Origin: Glandiceps talaboti
Lineage: Eukaryota; Hemichordata; Enteropneusta; Spengelidae
DNA length: 64,000 nt
Reading direction: 5' to 3'
NCBI RefSeq assembly: GCF_964340395.1
Contig: NC_135556.1
Span: forward strand, 5,526,001 to 5,590,000
Shown here: one piece after another, positions 23,881 to 35,635 of the stretch
How the letters are laid out: the number at the start of each line of letters is the position of its first letter
Numbering within the stretch: position 1 is the stretch's first letter
Program-made: the position numbers and the translations under genes
Notes under the pieces: generated by a model
What the model was told of the DNA's origin: nothing
The model's database searches: none
What the model saw: the letters and a program-made list of their open reading frames with translations, nothing else

Positions 23881-24687
23881 GACTATATAACTCGTTCCTC
23901 ATGCAACCATCGGCATTCACCGTCGGCATAATGGCTTAGGTGAAACACCATAAAACTTAAGTTACCATTCAATACAAAATACAAAATTAACTATATTATC
24001 AAAGGTATAAAAGTAAAGATACAAATGACAAGATAACTTAGGGGACAAATGATAAAGTGACCTCAAGTACTCAGTTCAGTGCCGTAGCCTTACCGGCCGC
24101 GTCCACAAGTATGCGGAACTTGCTTGCCGCGCATATTTAAAAAAAAGAAGCGAAAAGGGTACGTGTAGAAAGGGGACTGTGTATATTTACGTCTCTTCCC
24201 CATATATCGAAATGTCCCCACATAAAAAGCTTGATTCCTGTGTTTATTTGTAGATGAATGAAAGTGGTACTTGCGTAAAACATAGTAACGTTGCTTATTT
24301 AAATTTAAAAAATCATTTCTCATCCATATGGACATTTTAAATGTGATGTTGCGGAAATTAACACGTTTGTTTAGAAACTGCACGATGTTTTCGATAGTGC
24401 CGCTATTCAGAGCTTATGACGTAACAGGTCGGTCAAATATACGTGTATAAAAATGAAAAATGAAAGGCTGACAAATATTAGCTAAATGCACATTAAATAA
24501 GACAATTAGAAATAACAATGAAAAGGCCAAAACATCCCTCGAAAAAATACATAGAAATTTTCAACCACAGATATTGTCAAGAAAAAAGCTGATTGGGCCT
24601 ACCATAATATACCAAGTAGCCATAAAGAGAGTTTGCAAATAACCACATCTGGTAAATGTAATTAATCTCTTTGGTTTTATTCATAAG
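23881..24687. other. Intronic; nothing recognised
   Basis: AT-rich sequence ending in the conserved approach to exon A1 (AATCTCTTTGGTTTTATTCA), which is shared by all six A copies. Confidence 0.4.
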
Positions 24688-24767
24688 GAGATGGACGTCA
24701 AACAACAGGAACTGGTTCTCAAGATGATTGCGATGCTAATGCTGGAGAAAGTAGTCCAGATATCCAG
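24688..24767 (+). CDS. Exon A1, acidic Ser/Thr linker (phase 1 to 0)
   Basis: The acceptor TTCATAAG and donor CCAG/GTACGT bound 80 bases. Reading in phase 1, as exon 2 requires, gives DGRQTTGTGSQDDCDANAGE then SSPDIQ. Joined to exon 2 the junction codon is CGA (Arg). Exon 2 (phase 1) to A1 to B1 (phase 0) is fully coherent. Another frame is also open (starting EMDVKQQ) but would end out of phase with B. The segment is predicted disordered. No family is recognised. Confidence 0.6.
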
Positions 24768-24829
24768 GTACGTAGCCTTGTATTGGTGCACATTAGGCAC
24801 GATAAATAATACTTAACGGGAATAACAAC

Positions 24830-25060
24830 GATGCTATATTTCTCTGTGATAAGAAAACCAGATAAGTCATTTTTATCAATCCTTGATTGGTCCACGACCA
24901 CACGAGATTCTCGTCTGCCCCTTAAATTTGTAATAGTCCGCGGAATCATATTTGGAGCATTATGGCGTAAATCTAACATTTCTTCCGTGTGTAGGCTGTA
25001 TATACTCAGTTCAGACAATACATACATCACTATAATTACATTTAGAAATGGACTGTGTAT
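24830..25060 (+). repeat. R7 intron module, copy 1
   Basis: The block containing CCAGATAAGTCATTTTTATC, CTTGATTG and GCATTATGGCGTAAATCTAAC recurs near 30,005, 31,045, 37,415, 39,405, 43,970, 48,480 and 52,155, each after an A exon or in the same intron. It marks the repeated intron as one duplicated unit. It is not coding. Confidence 0.55.
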
Positions 25061-25833
25061 AAACATTGACTCGCGCATGATCGTTCGCAATGATTTCAGG
25101 ATTTATAATATTGAGTTTTGACCCTAATAGTCACTACAATTAGTTCACAAGAGTTCTTGAAACTATTTTCAAAGTTTCAGAAAAGCTAAGGAATTTCTGG
25201 AAGTAACAGTGGAAGATACACAATGTATTCCACAAAACTTACACAGTTGGAACATTAATATGTGTTCACGAAATGGTCCCAATTCCTAAATATACGGTAT
25301 TTTTAATCGCAACAGTGTATATTGCTTAATAAAGGATACCATGCTTTAAGGTATTCCCCACATCTCTACACGATTACACTAAGTTATCACAGTTGTATGG
25401 CGTCAACAGCTGGTAATCGTGACGGCTTGTTCGGCAAGCTAGCGACACACACACTACAGCAATTCTACCCTGTGAAGCAATTGTAGATGGGTAATCAGGA
25501 AAGAGTTCGATGATACGAAATAGCAATCAATGAAGATAATCACACAGGATAGCATACACAATCGTTGATAATTACAGTACAGGAAATGTTCAACGGCAAA
25601 TGGCTAACATAACACATGTTACAGAACTAGGCTCACTATTAGAGTTGTAAGTGACGATGACGAAAAACTGTCTCATTTGCATAGCGCGCATGGTCTCGGG
25701 TATCAGATACTAAGAGTTAAACTTCTTGTCGAACTCTCTGACTAATTTTTTAAACAATCTGGTAATCTGGTGTTCCGGTGATGACTGGAAAATACCACAA
25801 CAAAGGGTTTGTCGTTATACTGAACATGCTATA

Positions 25834-26609
25834 CACTCGCTGTCGCATTTTTTCGGACAGACTCTGTTTTGGGACAGACATCGACTCGTCCTGCGATCCT
25901 CGCTGTCTTCTCCGGACCTTTTATATTGTCATGCTCAAGCTTTCGTACGAAAGATCAGACGACACTAAAGCTTTGATTCAACCGATTTTATGGTATCGCT
26001 TTCCAGAGCACTAATACCGGCGATCACAAAGTTACTATATGTGACAACACTGCCGTAGTTGCCAGTGTTTTCGCTACAGCAATATATGCGGAGGTGTTAC
26101 AAATATCTCGTTAATAGTTTTCTCCTAGTGCTCAGTTCAAACTGGATGACATTTTCCATGAAATATCTTTTTTAAAAATAGAAATATGTTACATATCTGG
26201 AGCAAAGAAGTGTCTGAGATATCGGACAGTGTTCACGTTTGCGCGCCCAAGACATAGACTGCACTTACAGTGTTCATGATAATTCCTCAACTTTATTGTA
26301 ACCACAATATCAATGTTTTTGCCCAATATTTAAATCAAACGGAGTGGCGAAATTCACAACTTAAACGACAAATACGTAAATCGGCGTGGAAGTTCGTGTC
26401 CGATTGCCAATACTGCCGCCTGATTACTGAGTCATCGATGTAGGCTTATAAATTCGGGGACTACATCATCAACAAAGTTATTTCTGACTTTAAACCCTGT
26501 TAAAAAGACCCTAAGGAAAATGTCTAAGCAGCTGATACTTTTTCGTAATGTTTATCCAATAGTAATCGTCGAATAGCATGAATCTGTCCGAAAACTGTGA
26601 CAATGAGTG
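25834..26609. mobile_element. Tc1/mariner-like non-autonomous element, copy 2
   Basis: The ends are inverted: TA then CACTCGCTGTCGC on the left, and GACAATGAGTG then TA on the right, with TTTTCGGACAGA internal to both. The TA on each side fits the target duplication of Tc1/mariner elements. It is 776 bases long and lacks a transposase. It lies in the A1-B1 intron. Confidence 0.6.
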
Positions 26610-27536
26610 TACTGAATCAAGTGTAAGACTATAGGCATTGGTAAGTTGACCCAACATAAAGTTCACTGGCTTCACTGACTACGTACGTGAATTATCTTCG
26701 ACACAACAGCATTAAATATGTCGATCAGCTCCTTTTTCTTTCGAACATCAGCTTCCTTGGTCATAAATGCAGTAGCAAGAACAATAGTCAATCTGTTCAT
26801 TAACGATCCACGAAATTTATAAGAGTATACACACTTAGATGCAACTAAGTTTCCGCCATTCGTTAACAGCAACGAAACACATCACACAACCATCCAAAAG
26901 CACAAACCAAGACGAACGTTGGTGGCGTCATACTATCGAACTGCTACACGCGGGATTATAATACATTAATATGGTATCATTTTCATATTAAAACGTGTCT
27001 ATACTGCAAGACTAGTTTTAGTTTGCTGAATTCGAATGTTTAAAGAGAACTCACAAATGAGCATTATAAATATAACGAGTTCAGCTATGTACCACAGTTC
27101 AGTTTCTGTATTACCAGTTGGTTAGTACTTAGCTTACTAGTCGGTTTGATGTATACTAATTACTATCAGTACACAACTACACAATCGACATAGACACACT
27201 GAGATTGCCACCGTGATCCGTACATGACCTAGGAGGGAACTCTAGCTGTCATTGATTTTAACTTTAAAACAGATGCATGAAAATGTCTCATATTTACGAT
27301 TTGGGTCTAAAATTACACAATTTTGACGATATTGTCCAAAAAATCTAACGAGCAGGAGCAATGCACTGATGCACACGATCATGTAATTGGGAAAGCATAA
27401 TGATATTTTTTGAAAAGTAACAGTTTGTACTAGGTACGTTTGAAGAGACGGTACGTTTAACTATATTATGTAATAGGTTAAGTTTACAATCGTAGGATTT
27501 CAGTGTTATCCAAAAGTATAAATAAGAAAGATTTAA
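26610..27536. other. Intronic; nothing recognised
   Basis: The end of this stretch shares with the other array introns an AGGGAA...GTCATTGATTT block near 27,233. No exon was found. Confidence 0.4.
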
Positions 27537-27555
27537 GCGAGCGAGCGAGCGAGCG

Positions 27556-27617
<62 letters not shown>

Positions 27618-27621
27618 CGAG

Positions 27622-27668
<47 letters not shown>
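27537..27668 (+). repeat. (GAGC)n/(GA)n microsatellite
   Basis: GAGC repeats lead into a long GA tract with a few GC interruptions. The serine/leucine frames on the minus strand are artefacts of it. Confidence 0.9.
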
Positions 27669-27672
<4 letters not shown>

Positions 27673-27895
27673 ATGACTGGGATGAGAGCCATGATTCTGG
27701 CAAGCCACACTTATCGATATCGGTGTGAGCTTATTCTCTGCTAGCGGACCTGGTGTATTAGAGACTTGTATGAGAGTTTGCATGGTGAGATACGACTGAT
27801 TTCACTAACTCCCGCTCGACCTTGACAATGTCGAAACAGTTGATTTTTAACATGGTCGATTGAAGCCTACAGGTTTCTATTTTGTTTGTTTCCAG

Positions 27896-27956
27896 AGAGA
27901 TATTGGAAATGTATCGGGATTGAGTGATCAAGATCGTCAAACTAAACTACGCGAAG
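27896..27956 (+). CDS. Exon B1 (phase 0 to 1)
   Basis: Acceptor TTTGTTTCCAG and donor GAAG/GTAGGG bound 61 bases. The phase-0 frame reads RDIGNVSGLSDQDRQTKLRE plus one base. It is 12 bases shorter than the other B copies (73), losing four codons but keeping frame and phase. The core NVSG and the C-terminal RQT/QTK-L-ME-type pattern are shared by all B copies. The other two frames contain stops, so the phase is fixed by sequence. Function is unknown. Confidence 0.6.
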
Positions 27957-28096
27957 GTAGGGCACAAATAATCAAATACAAAGTTGAAAAAATCAAGACC
28001 ATGTTTCCTGCCATTGTATCATTACATTACTTATTACAATTACATTGCAAGAAATTGTATGTATTACGTATTCCTCTCTAGACTCGAAGTGATACA

Positions 28097-28112
28097 CACA
28101 TACATACATACA

Positions 28113-28143
<31 letters not shown>
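28097..28143 (+). repeat. (CATA)n microsatellite
   Basis: This is the undisturbed counterpart of the microsatellite split by the LINE at 31.76-35.55 kb. Confidence 0.9.
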
Positions 28144-28144
<1 letters not shown>

Positions 28145-28225
28145 ATGAATGCAACAGTATTTATCACCACAAGTTGTCGAAATGTATATTTAATCAATTC
28201 ATTGCGTATATTAACTATTCCACAG

Positions 28226-28375
28226 GCAAAGCATTAACATCAAGCGTTAGCAGTTTCGCTGAGTGTGATTATGGATCCGATCATTTTTATTCTTGTCGAA
28301 GTGAATTCTTTTCCGAAGAGCTAAAGTGTGTGCAAGAAAGTGATAAACAAGAAATGAAAGATTCAATGTGCTTTG
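28226..28375 (+). CDS. Exon C1 (phase 1 to 1), shifted acceptor
   Basis: Acceptor TATTCCACAG and donor TTTG/GTAAGC bound 150 bases. The phase-1 frame reads GKALTSSVSSFAECDYGSDH, then FYSCRSEFFSEELKCVQE and on to MKDSMCF. Relative to C3 the ancestral acceptor (ATTGTAG) has mutated to ATTGCGTA, and a CACAG 18 bases further in is used instead, which removes six codons but keeps the phase. The sequence is Ser-, Cys- and acid-rich. No domain is recognised. Confidence 0.55.
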
Positions 28376-28898
28376 GTAAGCCATCAATATTAAATATGCA
28401 TACATGTGCTACGGTAACTTGCCCAGGGAAAGTACATATCAGCTTATACATGATAGATGTAAAAAAAAATATTTAAAAAAACTAGAATTCACTATTCTCG
28501 GAAAAAAGATATAGCACTAAAATAAGAATGGATTAGGTGGGTTAGGTCTAAAACCGTGACTATGCTATCTTTTAGTGAGAATTGACAGAGAATGTTGCCC
28601 GTTCGATCGTTCGTTGAAAGAGCTCAAGTCAAATTCATGAATGTATAATTAGGAAATGCTAATATCGTCAGTGCAGCGATGTAAGTAATTGAACTCACGG
28701 TCGAGTGCAAAAGGAAACGGTTACAGTGTAACAATGACAACTTAGCACATTTAGGCTCACATATAATTTTGTCAATATAGGTATGCTTCAAGTTAGCTAG
28801 TTATTTGTGCATGTTGTAGCAATCTCAATTGTTAGACATGACATTAGGCATGGTAAATAACACAAACGGGAACAAAGAAGTTATATTTCTCTGTGATA

Positions 28899-29993
28899 CA
28901 GTACCGTAGCCTTTTTTTGGGGGGGGGGGGGTGAGCTGCCCCCTCACATTTTAAGAAGGAAGGACGTGACGATTCCTAGCATGCGCGATTTAAATTGATG
29001 GTTCACTAAAGTCAAAAGTGACTGTACACTGACTCCTCGCTAAATATGTATCTTATATCCCTATTGTTCGCTAGCTTAACTTTCAATAAAAATGTGTCCA
29101 GTTAAAAATTATAACTTTTTGCAGTGTAGCAAATTAAAAATTCTTTGTGCAGGAAAGTACAAAAGAAGTGCGCATACGCACTATGCAGTTTCCGCGAGTA
29201 ACAGAAGTCTTGAAATCTCCTTCATTTTAAGATAGCAAGTCGCAATAATGTCAGAAGGTTAAACTCTTAAAAAGGCGGAAAAAGTCGTTCAACTTGAAGT
29301 CGCCTGCTGCATGCAGTGACACCGAAGGTGTGCTCGATCTAATTTACATCTTGTTGTTCCTTATAAAACATTTACTGCTGATAAAACGGTAAATCTCTTT
29401 TTGGAATATTTCGACTTGTCTTTGGTTAAAATGTTTCATATAATTATGTCATTGCGCTGACACTAACGTTATTCCACAATTTATTTTGAAGCGACAATTT
29501 GCTATGGAAAGAACAGCCCTAAAATTGTAAACAGAGCTGTACCTTCGACATCAAAATCCAAACTTCAATTTCCATTATAATGACAGAAGAAGGAGAATCC
29601 ACTGAGGAGCTACAATATTTGTTTAACCGTAAATCGTGTACATTTCCTAACTGTAGCTTTGCAAACAAATTGCAAGAAATAGTGTCAAGGTGCCTGAATA
29701 CGTTCTAACTCGACCTGAAATATTTTGCTGTCATTATATATGGATTCTTATATCCTTGTCAAGCATTATGCAAAAAATGAAATCGACCTATATACTCAAT
29801 GTGATGGGTTAGGTTGCCCGTTGACCAGCTTTTACATTTTTTTCTGACCTTACATATTATATTTAATTGCGTATGCTAAAATAGATATTATGTAAATTAC
29901 ATGCAAATTTATGTAAATTAGCCACCTTTCTAAATTTAAAGGCAAAGTTCTGCCCCCCCCCCCCACCTGCAATTTGGTCAGGCTACGGCCCTG
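28899..29993. mobile_element. R3 element with CAG...CTG inverted ends, copy a
   Basis: The left end is CAGTACCGTAGCC followed by a G run; the right end is a C run, then GGCTACGGCCCTG. It interrupts an R7 intron module: CTGTGATA precedes it and a degenerate CTGATA follows, while the module at 24.83 kb is uninterrupted. No transposase. The ends and about 8-base target site suggest a hAT-like non-autonomous element. Confidence 0.5.
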
Positions 29994-30750
29994 CTGATAG
30001 AGAATTCAGATGTCATTTGCACTCACCCTTGATCGCGCAACCACACGCAGTTCTCAACTGCCACTTGAATTTATATTTAGTCTACGATCATACTCAAGAG
30101 TATTATGGCATAAATCTAACACTGGTGTCGTGGGACTATATTTTGATATAATATCATTTTCATATAAAAATGTGCCTGTATTTTGTCATGAATTGGAAGA
30201 CTTAGTCTAGTTAGCTGAATTAACAACAACAAAAACATTCCTGAAAGAGAACTCACAGACAAGCAGCAATATACCTCAGTTCAGTGTATTTATCACCCGC
30301 CAACCAGTCTCATTACTGCTCGCTTTGGTGTGTACTGTCACAAAACAAATATACAGTCGACAAGCAAACAGAGAGAAGTTGAGACCAGAAATCGAAACAG
30401 TGTGTTGTTTTCAATAGTGCTGGTCTAATTCAAACTTTAGAAACTGAGAGGCCTACCAGGAATTTCGCGTCATTAGTTAAAATTAGCTTTGTTGGATGAC
30501 GTTGCAAGTCCATCAAAACACTTGCATAAAATGAACCGTGAAACTGGCAAATGAAGCTATATACACTTAGAAATGACAACATTAAGTCCAAAATGTTGCT
30601 AGAAAAAATACATGGAAATTTTTAGAAACAGTAATTTCCGGTAGAAAGCCGGTTCGGCCTTTCGTAGTATCCGTTAGCCTAGCCATAATGCGAATTTGCA
30701 AACAATCTCACTCATGAAATGTAATCAATATTTTTGGTTTTATTCATAAG

Positions 30751-30830
30751 GAGATGGACGTCAAACAACAGAAACTGGTTCTCAAGATGATTGCAATGTT
30801 AATGCTGGAGAAAGTAGTCCAGATATCCAG
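30751..30830 (+). CDS. Exon A2 (phase 1 to 0)
   Basis: The boundaries match A1 (TTCATAAG acceptor, CCAG/GTACGT donor, 80 bases). It reads DGRQTTETGSQDDCNVNAGE then SSPDIQ. It follows C1 (phase 1) and precedes B2 (phase 0), so splicing keeps the frame. Confidence 0.55.
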
Positions 30831-31600
30831 GTACGTAACCTTGTATCGGTGCACATTAGGCGTGATAATTAATACTTAAACAGGAACAATGACAAAAGCT
30901 CATCTGTGGAAAAGTTCAGTCTATGTTGATGGATTTAACTTTGTATCGCATTGGCGAAACCACTGGCGAAATATTTGGTGAGCTAAATTAAATTCTAATT
31001 TCGGTTTAGATAACAGTGACGAGGTTATAATTTTCCGTGAATGGGACCCCAGATAAGTCATTTTCATCAATCCTTGATTGCGCGACCACTGTGACACGAA
31101 ATTCTCGTCTGCAACTTAGATTTGTATTACTCCACGGAATCGTACTCGGAGCATTATGGCATAAATAATCTAACAGTAACACTGGTTTCGTGGGATTATA
31201 TATTGATATAGTATCATGTTTAAAAATGTGCCTGTATTTTGTCATGAATTGGAAGACTAGTTTGGTAAATTAAAAAAAAAATTAAAAACATGATTCTTGA
31301 AAGAGAACTCACAGACAAGCAGCAATATACCTCAGTTCAGTGTATTTATCACCCGTGAACCAGTCCCTCTTAGCTTACTGCTCGCTTTGGTGTGTACTGT
31401 CACAGACAAGTAAGAAGATTACTTGTCTGTGGTACTGTCAATAAACACTGAACTACACAGTCGACAAGTAAACAGAGAAGGTGTGTCTGACACCACGATC
31501 CCTAGTGACCGGGAAACCCTGGGTGCTATGTCATTGATTTAACTTTAGTTGATTTTACATGGTCGAGAAGATCACAATTTTCTATTTTGCTTGTTTCCAG

Positions 31601-31673
31601 AGAGTCGATGAATACCCTGAGAATGAAAATGTATCGGGATTTAATGTTGGTCTTCAAACTAAATCGATGGAAG
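31601..31673 (+). CDS. Exon B2 (phase 0 to 1)
   Basis: Acceptor TTGTTTCCAG and donor GAAG/GTAGGT bound 73 bases, reading RVDEYPENENVSGFNVGLQT then KSME plus one base. It is closer to B6 (RFDKYPENENVSG) than to B3-B5. The downstream intron holds a (CATA)n tract now split by a LINE. Confidence 0.55.
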
Positions 31674-31762
31674 GTAGGTCACGAATAATCGATCACAAAA
31701 TCAGTGGAAAATATCATTGCAAGAAATATTATATATTCCTCGCTAGGCAAGACTGGGAAAGG

Positions 31763-31763
<1 letters not shown>

Positions 31764-31793
<30 letters not shown>

Positions 31794-31795
31794 CA

Positions 31796-31826
<31 letters not shown>

Positions 31827-31852
31827 GCATGCATGCATGCATGCATGCATGC
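31764..31852 (+). repeat. (CATA)n and (TGCA)n microsatellite, left of LINE
   Basis: CATA repeats run to about 31,824 and are followed by TGCA repeats. CATA resumes immediately after the LINE 3' end. Confidence 0.85.
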
Positions 31853-31853
31853 A

Positions 31854-32231
31854 GTAGGTGTCAACATTTCCATCGATGATATTGACATATCACACAGATT
31901 ACCACGCAGACCGCACATCCATAGACACCAACCAACATCCATTATCGTGAAGTTTGTCAGACGCTCTATCCGGAACAAACTGTACTCATCACGGAAATAC
32001 ATGAAAGGTAAAACAGCCCACAACCTCGGATATACCAGCACCAACCTCATATATATAAATGAAAATTTAACCCCGGCAAATAGACAACTATTCTTTAAGG
32101 CAAACCAACAACGAAATACGAAGAAATGGAAATACATCTGGACCAACAATGACAAGATTTACGCTAGGAAAAACAACGGTGACCAATCTATCTGCGTATC
32201 AACCATAACAGATCTCAACAAAATCGTCTGA
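31854..32231 (+). pseudogene. LINE ORF1 C-terminal fragment (RNA-binding protein)
   Basis: The frame reads GVNISIDDIDISHRLP, then SIIVKFVRRSIRNKLYSSRK, IYINENLTPANRQLFFKANQ and WKYIWTNNDKIYARK, ending at TGA 32,229. This is the RRM-plus-C-terminal-domain order of L2/CR1-like ORF1 proteins (HRLP...I.VKF..R..R, INE.LT..NR.LF.KA, IWT..GKI.VR). The N-terminal coiled coil is missing, as expected for 5' truncation during target-primed reverse transcription. It would bind element RNA if intact. Confidence 0.65.
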
Positions 32232-32265
32232 ATTATTATTATGAATTGAACTCATAGACATACCA

Positions 32266-35181
32266 ATGGACTTCGACACAAACTCTTTGCCAGTAAAAAC
32301 TAACTGTTCATCTTATTCCAAAGAACAATTTAATGCAAGTATTACTGACTCTCAAAGTTCATTTTCCTTTTTACATTTAAACATCAGGTCGCTAGCCAAA
32401 CATTATCTTGATCTTGTTTCCCTTCTTAATATTTTAAATTGCAATTTTCAATTCTTGGGTCTATCTGAAACATGGTTAAATCCCTCTTTCTATAATTTAC
32501 CAAATTATGATTTGATTACTTCTGACCGTGAAGACTCTCGGAGAGGGGGCGTTGCACTTTTTATTCACAACTCTTTATCTTTTACCCGTATTCACAACAT
32601 TGATATTATGCATTGTGAATCGATCTTTGTTGAGACCATCATTAATAACAAAACAATCATAATAGGTGTCAATTACAGAAAACCCAACACACCCCACCTT
32701 GAATTCCTCCATAGTTTCGAATCATGTCTTGACCAGCTGTCTACTTCCAGGAAAGCTTGCATAATCCTTGGTGACATGAACATTGACACCTCTCTTGACA
32801 CGTCACCTGCTACTCATTACAACACGATTCTAAACTCATATAATTTGTACCAGTTCATCACCACTCCCACACGTGTAACTGACAACTCTAGCACAATCAT
32901 TGATCACTGCCTCACAAATATTACGGACTATTTCATCAACTGTGGTATTATTCAATCCGATATTACTGATCACTATCCAACATTCTGTACCATCAATCAC
33001 TTGAAACATATAATGAAACCTGAAACATCGACCAAAACACTTGATTTCAAAAACTACAATTCAGATGCTTTCTTAACAGACTTAAGCCATGCATCTTGGC
33101 AACCTGTTTACAACAGTCTGGACCCAAATGATGCATATACTGCATTCTTCAATATTCTACACAAAATAATATCAAAACATATTCATGTTATAACAGCTCG
33201 TCGCTCTAACAACATTCGTAAACCTTGGCTAACTAATTGACTAGTGAAATCAGTACGTACCAAACATAAATTATTTACACTAATGAAAAATAACCCCAAC
33301 AATGATCGTTACAAAACAAAATACAAAAGATACCGAAATATTTTAACCAAGCTCCTCAAGTCTGCAAAGAAACGCTACTATTCGAATAAACTACGTGTAG
33401 CCCAAGGCAAATCAAACAAAACGTGGTAAGTTATCAATGAATTACTGAACAAAACGACCAACAAACTAGTCCCTTGTAAAATGATCTCTGAGAAACCGAC
33501 CACACATACACTGACAGATAGTACCGACATTGCTAATGAATTTATTGACTTCTTCACGAACATAGGCCCAAATCTTGCATCCAACATTACCTCCACCACA
33601 AATTTCGAAAATTATCTTGGTGGAAACTATCCCAACTCTTACTTCTTCCATCCAGTCTCAGAACAAGATGTTTTAAATGAAACCAATCTCTTAGATCCAC
33701 GTAAAGCTGTGGGTCACGACCCTATTCACCCTAAAATAGTCAAGGAAGCTGCACACATCATTTCTCATCCGTTTACCCTTATTATCAACTGTTCATTGAG
33801 TCAAGGGATATTTGCAGATGCATTAAAGAAAGCTAAATTACTCCAATCTATAAAAAAGGTGCCACCGAAGAAGTCAGCAACTACAGACCAATTTCAATCC
33901 TCCCAATCTTTAGCAAAATTCTCGAATCAATTGTAAATAAACAGCTTATAAATTACCTTGAAACTAAAAACATTCTTTTACATACACAATTTGGATTTCG
34001 CAAAAACTATAGCACAAAATTGGCTCTTATAGACCTGGTCTCTGACATAATCGAGAATTTAGATAATGGGCTTCTTACTTTTGGCAACTTTATTGACTTT
34101 AGAAAGGCATTTGACACCATTGATCACGATATTTTAATCTGTAAATTAGAACATTATGGCATCAGAGGCATTACACTACAATGGTTTAAAAATTATTTAT
34201 CAAATCGTCAACAATCAGTTACAATCAATAACGTATCATCTCAATACAAAACAATTGAATGTGGTGTCCCGCAAGGATCGATTCTTGGCCCTATCTTATT
34301 CCTAATTTACCTAAATGATATTGCAAATTCTTCCAACTCGTTTCAGTTTAGACTTTTTGCAGACGACCCCAATTTATTTCAGTTTATCAAAGATAGATAT
34401 GTAAATCTTTCACAAGCAAATTCTGATTTCCAAGAGGTTTGTGAATGGTGCGGGGCTAACAAACTTACCATCAATATTGAAAAAAACAACACATTATATG
34501 ATCATAAAAAACGTCCGTAAAGAAATTAACATCGACGGAGTTCTAGATATTGATGGTAACCAAATAGATAACGTTTCATCTACAACATATCTTGGAGTTT
34601 CTCTTGACTCTCAAATGAACTGGAAATCACATATTCAGAAAGTTGTTAATTCAATTACCCCAAAGGTTGGCCTTATTTCACGACTTCGACACTATGTACC
34701 AAAATCAATTCTGTTACTATTGTATAACTTATTAATCCTTCCCCACTTGAACTACTGCATCGAAATATGGGGCAACACATTCACAACCTTCTTGGAACCA
34801 ATTCTTCTCCTACAAAAGAAAATCACGCGTCTGATGACCTTCTCTGATATCCGTGCCCACACTAGCCCCTTATTTAAAGACCTTGGTATTTTAGATGTCA
34901 ATAAATTATGTAAATTTCAAACCTGCCTTCTTATCTTCGATATGCACAACAATCAGTATGCCCATGACATACACCACTATTTCGATGTTGTTCCTCATGT
35001 GTACCCTACCCGGTTCGCTACAAATGATAACTTTTACATACCCAAAATAAACTTAACACGAAGCAAACATAATTTTAAATATGCAGCCACTTCTCATTGG
35101 AATTCTCTCCCTAGCTATATAAAAAAATATTACCCACAGACGCACCTTCAAAAACACTTTAAAAGATTACCTTCTTGCTAA
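32266..35181 (+). pseudogene. LINE ORF2: endonuclease and reverse transcriptase, broken
   Basis: The apurinic-like endonuclease motifs are in order: FLHLNIRSL, LGLSETWL (catalytic Glu), GGVALFI, ILGDMNID and SDITDHYPTF. Reverse transcriptase follows: NYRPISILPIFSKILES, GFRKNYSTK, DFRKAFDTIDHDIL, CGVPQGSILGPILF, FADDPNLF with both catalytic Asp, then YLGVSLDSQMNWKSHI and the C-terminal region. It is dead: in-frame TGA at 33,238 and TAA at 33,427, one frame change near 33,838 and another near 34,490. Stop-free stretches are still long, so decay is fairly recent. The true end is TAA at 35,179. Its neighbours are ORF1 (34 bases upstream) and a 3' UTR. Confidence 0.8.
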
Positions 35182-35360
35182 AAATTAATTCCTTTCAGTA
35201 ACTTCTACAGAACTTGTATATGTTTTTGTCTATGACTGTGATTTTCATTAATTTCATTTCATGTAATTAGTTTACTTATATATACACTATGTGAGTTTTT
35301 GTTTTGTTTTCTTCTTTGTACAGTTACGCATAAACATAATTCATTATTTTTATAGTATCA

Positions 35361-35405
35361 GGGCCATAGACTAGACTAGTTCTGCTTGAACTATTTCTAT
35401 GGCCC
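35361..35405 (+). other. LINE 3' UTR hairpin
   Basis: GGGCCATAGA at 35,361-35,370 pairs perfectly with TCTATGGCCC at 35,396-35,405 around a 25-base loop. A hairpin near the 3' end is a known recognition feature for reverse transcriptases of CR1/L2-type elements. Confidence 0.6.
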
Positions 35406-35493
35406 TCACCAGGTACAGTTTTTCTTTTCTTTTCTTCTCAGTTGTGTATCATTTTCCCTTTGTGTCTGGTGAAAATAAATAATATGAATATGA

Positions 35494-35522
35494 ATACATA
35501 CATACATACATACATACATACA

Positions 35523-35552
<30 letters not shown>
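35494..35552 (+). repeat. (CATA)n microsatellite, right of LINE
   Basis: This is the continuation of the split microsatellite. After it the sequence TATAATGAATGCAACAG is the same as after the unsplit tract at 28,140. Confidence 0.85.
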
Positions 35553-35554
<2 letters not shown>

Positions 35555-35635
35555 ATGAATGCAACAGTATTTATCACCACAAGTTGTCGAAATGTATATT
35601 TAATCAATTCATTGCGTATATTAACTATTCCACAG

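Larger units (their letters stand above)
28140..30830 (+). repeat. 2.7-kb duplication, copy a (carries C1 and A2)
   Basis: It matches 35,551-38,255 nearly throughout, including exon C, the element with CAG...CTG ends, the R7 module and the next A exon. The two copies differ by scattered substitutions and small indels, so they are older than the 4.5-kb tandem units. Confidence 0.75.
31854..35492 (+). mobile_element. 5'-truncated CR1/L2-group LINE, inactive
   Basis: It contains the C-terminal part of ORF1, a complete but broken ORF2 (endonuclease and reverse transcriptase) and a 3' UTR with a hairpin, ending in GAATATGAATA beside CATA repeats. It lies between a (CATA)n tract on the left and another on the right, in the intron between B2 and C2. 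The paralogous site at 28.1 kb has an unbroken CATA tract, which shows where it went in. Family placement rests on the endonuclease and RT motif order. Confidence 0.8.

Noticed and set aside
27345-27783. Serine/leucine-rich minus-strand frames
   Set aside because: They are translations of the (GA)n microsatellite. The same applies to the (CT)n region at 53.9 kb, the (AAT)n/(GTT)n runs and the (AT)n Tyr-Ile frames.
31763-32155. 130-residue minus-strand frame over the LINE start
   Set aside because: It is the shadow of the ORF1 fragment plus the CATA/TGCA microsatellite.
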